From Halomicroarcula saliterrae (GTDB lineage Archaea > Halobacteriota > Halobacteria > Halobacteriales > Haloarculaceae): a stretch of 64,000 nt of DNA. A program made the translations under genes and the position numbers. The DNA lies in assembly GCF_031624395.1 (NCBI RefSeq), contig NZ_JAMQON010000008.1:1-64000 (forward strand), read 5' to 3'. The notes beneath the pieces were generated by a model. That model was not told the origin of the DNA. It searched no databases and saw only the letters and a list, made by a program, of their open reading frames with translations. This document shows positions 23,978-31,293 of this stretch, piece after piece; the stretch's first letter is position 1, and every line of letters starts with the position of its first letter.

Positions 23978-24679
23978 ATGCCGAATCATTTCATCGAGAC
24001 AAATATTATAATAGGATACACTGTTGAGTGGGATCGTCAAGCACCCGTAGTGAGGTCGTATATTGATTCACTATCCGGAATTGACCTTCATACCAGCCCG
24101 AGAGTTCTATCGGAAGCGGAGGATGTCGTCAATGAACGCCGTCGGCTTGCCAAACAGGCTGCAAAGCATATCTTCCAAGATTTCGAAGCAGGATATTCCC
24201 GACCAGGAGTGGATGAAATAGTCGATTTTGTCTGGAAGAAACTGAGTCACTGTAGAGATGCTGCAGTCGACCACGTGATTCAGCATATCAAAGACAACGA
24301 ACACTATTATACGGGATTGACACAAGTGAGCAGCCGGACAGGACTACAGTCCACTAGCGATGATATTGACGATGACTTTAATGCAGCCGTCAATATGATT
24401 GCCAATATCAGAAACCAGAATTGTGACGGGTTCAAACCAGAAATATTCAAAAATATCAACCATAATTATAATAACTATTCAGTGTTCAGTACTATCGACA
24501 AGATTTTATCTGGGAAACCTACAGACAGAGATATTCTACTTGATTCATACCACCTAACTCAAGAAGAGAGCCTAAGTCTACTGTACTTCGTCACTATGGA
24601 TGGTGACTTCCTAGATAACGAATCTGATATTGAATCGTGTCTTAGCACAGTAGATGTGGAGCACCCAAGTTCAATCTAG
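23978..24679 (+). CDS. PIN-like nuclease domain protein
   Basis: A 233-residue protein with the spaced acidic residues of a PIN ribonuclease. The first strand reads HFIETNIIIGY with Glu7 where Asp is usual. A second acidic cluster, VLSEAEDVV, has Glu46. The C-terminal half has PTDRDILLDSYHL (Asp183, Asp185, Asp189), then FVTMDGDFL with Asp208 and Asp210, the typical last PIN strand. An unusual insertion of about 100 residues lies between the two halves. It follows the 317-residue gene at 15 bases, so the two form an operon. It is AT-richer than neighbouring genes, a sign of transfer. RNA cleavage as a toxin or defence effector is inferred. Confidence 0.65.
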   Translation: MPNHFIETNIIIGYTVEWDRQAPVVRSYIDSLSGIDLHTSPRVLSEAEDVVNERRRLAKQAAKHIFQDFEAGYSRPGVDEIVDFVWKKLSHCRDAAVDHVIQHIKDNEHYYTGLTQVSSRTGLQSTSDDIDDDFNAAVNMIANIRNQNCDGFKPEIFKNINHNYNNYSVFSTIDKILSGKPTDRDILLDSYHLTQEESLSLLYFVTMDGDFLDNESDIESCLSTVDVEHPSSI

Positions 24680-24753
24680 TTATATATACCCATCTACGGT
24701 CAACCGATCTCTTCCAACATCTTAGAGACGCCCGCCTCAACTGGCCCGTTTGA

Positions 24754-25050
24754 GTGACTCAACCATCTCCATCTCCTGTCGAGTACGGTGAGTCGGGGAC
24801 GACTCCTGTTCGTCGTGTCTGGTGGGGAGTTTCCGTACGACGTCGTGGAAACGGACCAGGAGCAGCCGACGCGCTACGGGAGATGGATCCATCGGTGCAG
24901 TGGCGGTTCCTGCGGGCGTACGAGACCGGTGCAGTCGAGAGTGACGAACTGGCGATGGCGGTCACCTGCTACGCCAGTCTGGACAACGATTCTAGAGACG
25001 AGTTCAGGACACTGCTGGCAGGAACCGGGAGCGCCCCGGTCGGGTTTGCT
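24754..25050 (+). pseudogene. Fragment of an unknown gene, broken at both ends
   Basis: A coding-like stretch around 24855-25035 reads ALREMDPSVQWRFLRAYETG, then AVESDELAMAVTCYASLDND and EFRTLLAGTG. This acidic helical pattern looks like a real haloarchaeal protein. The upstream part is coding-like in a different frame (GRLLFVVSGGEFPYDVVETD near 24788-24850), suggesting a frameshift. After about 25040 the reading becomes arginine-rich and loses protein character, exactly where a minus-strand coding signal begins. It is therefore probably a decayed 3'-truncated gene. No family was recognised. Confidence 0.4.
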
Positions 25051-25291
25051 GGGCGGTGCCGACGAGGTAGGCATCGCCCGAGTCGTCGATGAACAACATC
25101 GCGTTTGTCGGGGCGGATAGGCCCGCCCGGTCGGCGACGGTTTCCAGCCGCTCGAGGTTCGTTGCTTCCTGTTGGGCCGAGGCGTTGATTGTGGATCCCT
25201 CTAAGGTCTCGTCGGCGGCCGCTGGCGTCGACAGGGCGGCTAGGGCGAGACAGACGAAGAGTAGGGTTAGGCCGAGGCGCCGAGTGTTCAC
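25004..25291 (-). pseudogene. Secreted-protein N-terminus, truncated at its 3' end
   Basis: A 95-residue frame. Residues 1-26 are a clear signal peptide: MNTRRLG, a hydrophobic stretch LTLLFVCLALAAL, and an Ala-x-Ala cleavage site near TPAAADE. The mature part reads DETLEGSTINASAQQEATNL and SAPTNAMLFIDDSGDAYLVG, which looks like genuine protein. From about 25048 on, the frame becomes basic (TRPGRSRFLPAVS) and overlaps the end of the plus-strand fragment. The original gene was probably longer and was cut when the two sequences were joined tail to tail. Function unknown. Confidence 0.5.
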
Positions 25292-25381
25292 GATTGTTTA
25301 CTCTCAGTTTCCCTGATAATTCTGGGGGTTGTGTCAGAGACTGTGTCGTTGCGGTATTCTCGTGGCTTGGTGGTAGACCGA

Positions 25382-26109
25382 CTAACTCCAAACCCTCTCT
25401 ATCAATCTGACCAACGGCGCCACGAACAGGCGACGGACGGCAGTTCGCCGCCTGCGACTCCGGCTAATCCACCGGGCGATAGGTGGGCTCAGGGCGTAGT
25501 ACATTGAAATCAGCCAGCGGGTCAGATATGATTTGGCGAGGATGTCGTCGCGGAATCGACGGAGGACGTCTATCTCCGATGCTGTCGGTGACCCATACGC
25601 CGCGGTGGCAATGAAACAGCTGTCGGAGTCGGTCCGTTGGAATCCCATCTCGTTGGCGAGATACTGACTGGTGTCCCAATCTGCCGGCGGGATGAACGTC
25701 TCTGGCTGTAGTTCGACCCACTCGATCCTGGTGGGCCTGAAGATTCGGATTTCCTCGCGGTAGTAATCGTAGCCCACCAGGTACTGGATCCCTTCGTGCA
25801 TGGCCATGCCGTATGGGTCGAGTCCGCGGACACGGGTGCCACTGGACGACCGATATTGCATCCGCAATCGCTGGTTGTTCGTGAGTGCCTCGGAGAGCGT
25901 GGTTTTGACAGGGTGTTCGGCTGCGTGGCAGGCCCGACAGATCGTCTCGAGGTTGTCTAGATCGTGGCTGCCACCATCCGAGATGGGTGTTTGATGGTGG
26001 AATGCAGTTCTGTGTCGGTGGCGCCACACTGTTGGCAGGTGTATTCGTCGCGTTCTCGGACCCGCTGTGTGCGTTCCTCCCAGTCGTCCGGATACTCGCC
26101 CCAGCGCAC
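25382..26109 (-). pseudogene. HNH nuclease + WYL-like + CFI-box gene with a one-base frameshift
   Basis: The gene starts at a GTG at 26109 (MRWGEYPDDWEERTQRVRER). Its first frame carries the first HNH zinc knuckle, TCQQCGATDTELH. Near base 26000 the reading must shift one base to continue as HHQTPISDGGSHDLDNLETI and CRACHAAEH, which completes the HNH motif; one missing G would explain it. Next comes a WYL-like sensor segment (LRMQYRSSSGTRVRGLDPYG ... YLVGYDYYREEIRIFRPTRI). The last part is a CFI-box domain, CFIATAAYGSP, with a helical tail. The remaining 215-residue frame lacks the first zinc knuckle, so the HNH site is probably dead unless this is a sequencing error. Confidence 0.65.
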
Positions 26110-26298
26110 TGTGTCGGTGTTTCAGCGGTGGGCGGATATAGTATGTGTCAGTTTAGTTTAGGCCCAGTGTGATTGCCTGCCTTAGATCTCAGGAATGTAT
26201 TCTGGTGGGCAAGAGTACTGAGATGACTATTTTTCACGCTAAAATGTTCACCCCGGTCGTCCCAACTCTGAAATAGCTGTTCAGATAGGTAATATGTA

Positions 26299-28191
26299 AT
26301 GAATAACTGCAATTACTCAACTGAACTCCCGCTTGGGGAAACAACACTCCCGTTGAAGGGAAGTGAGGGAATTCGCAAACTCGCAGAAAAAGCCGAGATT
26401 CGGACTGAAGACCAATCTTCGGAAGCGATAGAGTGGGAGTGTCCACACCCTATTCATGATGAAAGCGAGTCCCGTTGTATCTTCCATTTAGGCGAAGAAG
26501 GCCGCGCATCGACCACTGTTGCGGAGGTGCGAGATGCATTCGTAGATCGGTTAGAGGCTAACAGTTCCCGGTCCAATCAGTTCGTCGATGCAGTACTACC
26601 GGTTATTGATTTAAAACATGAGAGAGTAGATATCGGGGGCACTCCGCGAATCGTACTGGATGGTGCAGCTATCGTCTCTTTAGATTGCAGCGACAGTGAA
26701 TTGCCAGCTAGCATAACTGGGTATGACGTGAAAATCAAATCCTTCAAAGCTCACTTCGCGGATATCGATGGACATCTCCGATTCGAAGACTCGAAAATTG
26801 ATTCGTTCTCACTGATCGGTGCCACACTGAGCAAACGCATGATTATCGACAACTGTGTAATGGAGACAATCTCCGGCCATCGAACTTCATTCGAGAAGTT
26901 AGTTGAGATTAGTCAGTCAGAGATACTGGAAGCCGCTGACTTCTCGAAGGCGACATTTGAATCGGATGCGAGTTTTGTCGGCACGAGTTTCAAGAGTGAA
27001 TACGCTGAAACCGAGCTGGAAGAGGAAGAGCAACGTTATCGGTTTATGCACATGACTTTGCTCCCACTCCGTGGCATTAGACGAACCAGCACGGAACCGG
27101 ACCCGGATGCCTCATTTGGAGGAGAGCCTGATACTGACGATCTACAAATATACTACGGTGGCCGCCTATATGAGGATTCACGATTCTTCCAGTTCAGCGA
27201 CATCGACCCTCATGGTGCTGACTTCCGCGATGTTCGGTTCGAAGGTTCTGCAAATTTCGATTGTTCCCGACTGGAAAATGCCGAATTCAGTCGAATCGAG
27301 GCGACTGAATTATCATTCACAGAAACAGAAATATTTGGGTTAATTCATCTCTCGGGCGCTACAATCGAACGCCTTGAGTTACGCTGTATCCCGCTCGACG
27401 TACTCTCACCGGAAGCCGACGATTCGGACGGAACGTTTGCAGGTCTGAACGGGACGGGCCGTATCTACCTACACGACAGCCATATCAAATCCGGTCGGTT
27501 CATTCAACCAGATTCTGGCACTGTATACTACAGTCTTAGGGGCGCGACCATTGGCGACATCGATATCATACCACAGTCAGGCGCCTTTGAGCATATTATA
27601 GCGAACAAGACCAATTTCGATGGATTCGATTTCCCGGACTATCGCGAGAGTCTCCAAAGCCGCAACTGGACCATCGATGTCGATCCTCTATCTCCGCTTC
27701 CAGCTGAAGAGCGGGGTATGGACCAACGGGAGGTTACGTATTTGAAAGCCAAACAGGGTGCCAAATCTGTCGGTGATACCGTCGCAGTCTCGGCATTCTT
27801 CCGAAAAGAGATGCACAATCGTATCAGCCAGTACCAATGGGGATATCACGATGACCCATCACTGTTGGAGATTCTCGGTTCCATAGGACACATTCTGTCG
27901 AACCTGGCCTACAATGCTGTCACCGGCTACGGAGAGGACCCTCATCGCGTAGTCGCTTCTTATATACTGTTGACGGTAGGGATATCCGCTTTTGTTGCCT
28001 TCCCATTCGTTCTCGAGGAGCCGTCATCCTTCGTCGATGCAACACTCGCACTCTCCCGAATACTCGTTCTGGGTAGCAGCAATGAACTACCGCCTTGGCT
28101 CCAACCGCTGTACAGGCTGTTCGATCGCCTCGTAGTGCCGGGATTCGTGGCACTGCTCGTGTTCACTCTGACCCGGTCCGTCGAACGATGA
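26299..28191 (+). CDS. Pentapeptide-repeat protein with C-terminal ion-channel-like domain
   Basis: A 630-residue protein. Residues about 150-440 contain degenerate pentapeptide repeats (A-[DN]-F-x-x pattern: AADFSKATFESDASFVGTSF; GADFRDVRFEGSANFDCSRL) forming a right-handed beta-helix. A linker with KGAKSVGDTVAV-type sequence leads to two hydrophobic segments (SYILLTVGISAFVAFPFVLE and LVVPGFVALLVFTLTRS). The pre-helix motif AVTGYGEDPHRVV and the last pair of helices resemble two-helix potassium-channel-type domains attached to pentapeptide repeats in other prokaryotes, but no TVGYG filter is seen. The ATG at 26299 is the first in frame. It may be a membrane sensor or effector; that is inference. 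Confidence 0.7.
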   Translation: MNNCNYSTELPLGETTLPLKGSEGIRKLAEKAEIRTEDQSSEAIEWECPHPIHDESESRCIFHLGEEGRASTTVAEVRDAFVDRLEANSSRSNQFVDAVLPVIDLKHERVDIGGTPRIVLDGAAIVSLDCSDSELPASITGYDVKIKSFKAHFADIDGHLRFEDSKIDSFSLIGATLSKRMIIDNCVMETISGHRTSFEKLVEISQSEILEAADFSKATFESDASFVGTSFKSEYAETELEEEEQRYRFMHMTLLPLRGIRRTSTEPDPDASFGGEPDTDDLQIYYGGRLYEDSRFFQFSDIDPHGADFRDVRFEGSANFDCSRLENAEFSRIEATELSFTETEIFGLIHLSGATIERLELRCIPLDVLSPEADDSDGTFAGLNGTGRIYLHDSHIKSGRFIQPDSGTVYYSLRGATIGDIDIIPQSGAFEHIIANKTNFDGFDFPDYRESLQSRNWTIDVDPLSPLPAEERGMDQREVTYLKAKQGAKSVGDTVAVSAFFRKEMHNRISQYQWGYHDDPSLLEILGSIGHILSNLAYNAVTGYGEDPHRVVASYILLTVGISAFVAFPFVLEEPSSFVDATLALSRILVLGSSNELPPWLQPLYRLFDRLVVPGFVALLVFTLTRSVER

Positions 28192-28300
28192 TAGAAGCGA
28201 TACTGGATTTGGGTAGTGACAATTAAAGCTGGGTATTGGTTAGTAAGTAGCCAGTTTAGCATCGACCGTATTTTTAAACAGCAACCAGTGGGGGTAGGCA

Positions 28301-29116
28301 ATGGTCGTGGAACCAGCATGGCTCCAAGCCGGTTCGACTGTGATCCTGGTGGCTGTAACTGCATACTATACCTATTTACTCCATCGTCAGAACAAGCGAG
28401 AGCGTCGCACGTATCACTCGGATACACTCCGTGACCGTGTACAGGCTTGGCGGGACAATTTGCCCGAAGTAAAGCGCTCAACTGTGACGACAGCAGAACC
28501 ATCGTATTCGATGAGCGATGAGAGTGAGTTCTATGTTGCGCCGGACCGACTTGAGGAGGATCCGTATTTTCAGGATTTGCTGCGCAACCACGCCCCTGAG
28601 CTCGCCGAACAGAAGACCAACATCGAGGCTACTTATTCGGATTTCACCTCCTTGCGGGACCAATTTATCGAGAACTTCAACGACTATGAGCCGATCGAAT
28701 CGGCGTCGATTCCGCTTGAGCCGACAGAGGATTACCCAGGGTGGGTCTTCGATATGGCAGTCTCCCTATCACGAACCACAGATACCAAGACAGACTTGCA
28801 AGAGAGGGCGATTTCGCATATCGAACATGGTGTCAGTTCGACTGCTGGCCAGACCAGGTACCCGACGGGGAGACGGAATCAGACGCCAATTCTGACCCGG
28901 CCACGGGATAACTCGATCAAGAACGACGTAGAAGTCGTTTCTCGAGTGGTCGCTGAGGCTATCGACCGGATAGACACACTGGAGGAGTACGACCTTGCAA
29001 AGGAGGCTGGCGCTCAGCTCGATGAGATAGCTGGACTGCTGGAGGAACTCGAGGCTGAGCTGGTCGAATACGATGGGATGGCAACCTATCCTGGCACTTG
29101 TCCGTATCTGAAGTAG
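28301..29116 (+). CDS. Single-pass membrane protein of unknown function
   Basis: A 271-residue protein with one N-terminal transmembrane helix (about residues 10-26, GSTVILVAVTAYYTYLL) followed by a basic stop-transfer HRQNKRERR. The soluble remainder is acidic and helical. It includes a central segment (RNHAPELAEQKTNIEATYSD) and a C-terminal coiled region (AGAQLDEIAGLLEELEAELV). The architecture recalls small membrane-anchored accessory proteins. A TATA-like ATTTTTAAAC lies about 25-34 bases before the ATG. It follows the pentapeptide gene by 110 bases on the same strand but has its own promoter. Confidence 0.7.
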   Translation: MVVEPAWLQAGSTVILVAVTAYYTYLLHRQNKRERRTYHSDTLRDRVQAWRDNLPEVKRSTVTTAEPSYSMSDESEFYVAPDRLEEDPYFQDLLRNHAPELAEQKTNIEATYSDFTSLRDQFIENFNDYEPIESASIPLEPTEDYPGWVFDMAVSLSRTTDTKTDLQERAISHIEHGVSSTAGQTRYPTGRRNQTPILTRPRDNSIKNDVEVVSRVVAEAIDRIDTLEEYDLAKEAGAQLDEIAGLLEELEAELVEYDGMATYPGTCPYLK

Positions 29117-29210
29117 AAGCTAACTTGCCCTCTGTCTGTTTCTCACACTACACAGCGCTAGTCTGTAATCAGCTGTCGGCTCTCTCGGAAAAACTGTGAA
29201 ATCACACCCC

Positions 29211-29768
29211 TCAATGAACTTCCTTAGCAGACCGTAGGTCCCACAGATAAAGTGGAATCCACGCCATCACTGCTGCTGACCCACAGATAGTCAGCAGCCC
29301 AGCCATTCGGAACCACCAAATGAAGGTCGCGCCAGCCAGGGTGTCGGTCACGAACAGTGGAATGAGGCTCAGGACCGCAGTCAGAATCCCGAGGAACCAG
29401 ATTACAAACGCCAGTAGGAGTGTCCCTGCCGACAGCTCCAGTGTGGCAAGCCACGCTTTGACCGACTCGCCAACAGTGGCCAATCGTCGATTAGGTCGAC
29501 GACGCCCTTCTCCCTCCCACTGGTAGAAAGATCGTTGGTGGTGGGCAATTCGGTCATGTTCAGTGTTCAGGTCCGAGAGTGCGTTGGCAACGGTACCCGA
29601 ACTGTTGGCAGGGCAGTCCGCTTGGATAGCCTCGAAAATCGTTTCAGGGTCATGATCCCCGACCGGATTGTCATACAGATAGTTGATAACTTCTCGTTTG
29701 GTCTCCTGATTGGGGTGGTCGTACTCGTCCAGCAACTCTTCGCGGGATTTCATTCCAAACCACCCCAC
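29211..29768 (-). CDS. Winged-HTH-like domain joined to two membrane helices
   Basis: A 185-residue protein. Residues 5-80 look like a helix-turn-helix module: ETKREVINYLYDNPVGDHDP, then a helix pair with SSGTVANALSDLNTEHDRI and a short wing with a terminal W. A basic linker (EGRRRPNRR) follows. Two hydrophobic helices lie at about 112-135 (LSAGTLLLAFVIWFLGILTA) and 150-180 (WWFRMAGLLTICGSAAVMAW). Membrane-tethered HTH proteins of this size are common in haloarchaea, with unknown targets. The start at 29768 or Met6 is possible. It is divergent from the next pair of genes. Confidence 0.65.
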   Translation of the reverse strand: MGWFGMKSREELLDEYDHPNQETKREVINYLYDNPVGDHDPETIFEAIQADCPANSSGTVANALSDLNTEHDRIAHHQRSFYQWEGEGRRRPNRRLATVGESVKAWLATLELSAGTLLLAFVIWFLGILTAVLSLIPLFVTDTLAGATFIWWFRMAGLLTICGSAAVMAWIPLYLWDLRSAKEVH

Positions 29769-29890
29769 AGCAAAGGCTCATGATGGCCATCATAGGTACT
29801 GCTGAGGGCCGTGATTGCCATCACAACAACTTGAATTATTGAACTATCTCCAGTGATTATACGAGCCCCAGTCATACCAATCTCCCGTCC

Positions 29891-30154
29891 ATGCGTCCAG
29901 ACGACTCGATACACCATTCGAGAGGCGGAAGCACTGTAAATGATACTGGTCAGGCTGGTGAGAGAGGCAACATAGACAGTGGGACACTGATGGGTGTGGT
30001 GTTGTTGGTCCTTGTTGTTCCCCCACTGGTGATGGCAGCCCTGGATACGCTGCCGCGGGTGGTAGCGGGACCAGGCATATCGTGGCTGTTCGGCATTGCG
30101 ATTCTCCTTCTCGTTGTCGGGGTGCCGATAGCAACCATCGTGGAGAAGATGTGA
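29891..30154 (+). CDS. Small two-helix membrane protein upstream of a rhomboid protease
   Basis: An 87-residue protein with a hydrophilic 33-residue N-terminus and two transmembrane helices (GTLMGVVLLVLVVPPLVMAA and ISWLFGIAILLLVVGVPIAT). The stop codon is followed immediately by the ATG of the rhomboid gene, so the two are translated together. It could be a substrate or a partner of the protease. No family was recognised. Alternative starts inside the N-terminus cannot be excluded. Confidence 0.6.
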   Translation: MRPDDSIHHSRGGSTVNDTGQAGERGNIDSGTLMGVVLLVLVVPPLVMAALDTLPRVVAGPGISWLFGIAILLLVVGVPIATIVEKM

Positions 30155-30991
30155 ATGCCCACGCTCAGTGCTCTTAGACGGGCAGACATCACACGGCCGT
30201 CTACCGAAACACTGCTCGATCTCGGTTGTATTGCTGGGATTGGCCTGCTGGTTGCAGCGGTTCATGTCCTGGTACCGCCAGCGCTGCAGCACAGACTGGC
30301 CCTGCAGTACCACGACGTCGAGGTCCACTCACTGTTCACGAGTGCGTTCGTCCACCACAGTGACCGGCATCTGCTGTCGAATCTGTTCGGCTATGTCGTG
30401 GCAGCTGGATTGGCGTACGGGCTGGCACGGTTGGCAGGCCGCCGGCGCTGGTTTAGCAGGACACTGCTGGCACTGGTGCTGGTGGGGCCGGTCGTGGTGA
30501 GCGTGTGCAGTCTCCTCACACTCACGGGCCTCGTCCCGGGGGTTAGTGGGAACAGTCGTGGGTTCTCGGGTATCGTCGGTGGCTGTGTCGGGATGGGATT
30601 CGTAGCGCTGTTGTGCTGGATTCAGGACCGCCACGGGTGGGCGACAGCTGGCTGGGTTGGCTTCGGGATCTATCTCGTTCTCATGGTGGAGTTGTCCGTT
30701 ATCTACAGTGGCGGTGTTGCGCTCGAGGTCGGCGTGTTCGCTGGTGGTGGGCTGGTGGTGACCGGGTGGCAGCTCTGGAGTGGATTGGGTGGGGTTCGGA
30801 TTGACCTCGTTGTTGAGGGTATTTTCACTGGGCTTGTGGTGGTGTTGTTGGGGCTGTTCGTGTTCGTGCTCTTTCCGAGTCAGCTGAGCGTTGGGGGTGG
30901 GGCAACGATCAATATAGTTGCGCATGGTGTGGGGGTGGTGTTCGGAGTGGTTGTCTCGGGTGGAGCCGCTATAATCGGAAACCGACGCTAA
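30155..30991 (+). CDS. Rhomboid-family intramembrane serine protease
   Basis: A 278-residue protein with about seven transmembrane helices. The catalytic serine lies in SGNSRGFSGIVGG (GFSG, Ser138). The helix-2 motif is HHSDRHLLSNLFGY, with His67/His68, His72 and Asn76. The catalytic histidine is His257 in NIVAHGVGVVFG. This order (H-x-N, G-x-S-G, H) is that of rhomboid proteases, which cut transmembrane segments within the membrane. It directly follows an 87-residue membrane protein with no gap, forming a two-gene operon. Substrates are unknown. Confidence 0.82.
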   Translation: MPTLSALRRADITRPSTETLLDLGCIAGIGLLVAAVHVLVPPALQHRLALQYHDVEVHSLFTSAFVHHSDRHLLSNLFGYVVAAGLAYGLARLAGRRRWFSRTLLALVLVGPVVVSVCSLLTLTGLVPGVSGNSRGFSGIVGGCVGMGFVALLCWIQDRHGWATAGWVGFGIYLVLMVELSVIYSGGVALEVGVFAGGGLVVTGWQLWSGLGGVRIDLVVEGIFTGLVVVLLGLFVFVLFPSQLSVGGGATINIVAHGVGVVFGVVVSGGAAIIGNRR

Positions 30992-31056
30992 GAATTTCTA
31001 TCTCAACGCCGAGATTAAGCATTCAGAACACGCGATAGAACTTCTGAGATGAGCGG

Positions 31057-31293
31057 TTAGAAAAGCCACCCGATTTTCTCCCCTAGCCTGCGCCAGATCG
31101 ACCCTTGCCCCTCACCCGTCTCCCGTTCCTGCTCGGTTGACCTAGCGATGTTGATTGAAAGATTAAACGGAGCTATCTGCTTCTCGTCAAGCTTCTCAAT
31201 TTCTGGAAGATTCACGCCCATGAACTTCTCCGGGATATCCACCCCCTCCACGTCTGGAGATCCTAATCGCCAAATCGTGGCTATTCCAACCAT
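31057..31293 (-). CDS. Small protein overlapping the end of the 666-residue nuclease gene
   Basis: A 78-residue frame whose ATG lies 13 bases inside the 3' end of the upstream gene, which suggests translational coupling. The sequence is hydrophilic with several acidic residues (EKFMGVNLPEIEKLDEKQIA) and an amphipathic end, RLGEKIGWLF. No family was recognised. The overlap is the usual arrangement of a real operon partner, but the weak composition leaves doubt. If real, it belongs to the 31-40 kb ATPase/nuclease locus. Confidence 0.45.
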   Translation of the reverse strand: MVGIATIWRLGSPDVEGVDIPEKFMGVNLPEIEKLDEKQIAPFNLSINIARSTEQERETGEGQGSIWRRLGEKIGWLF

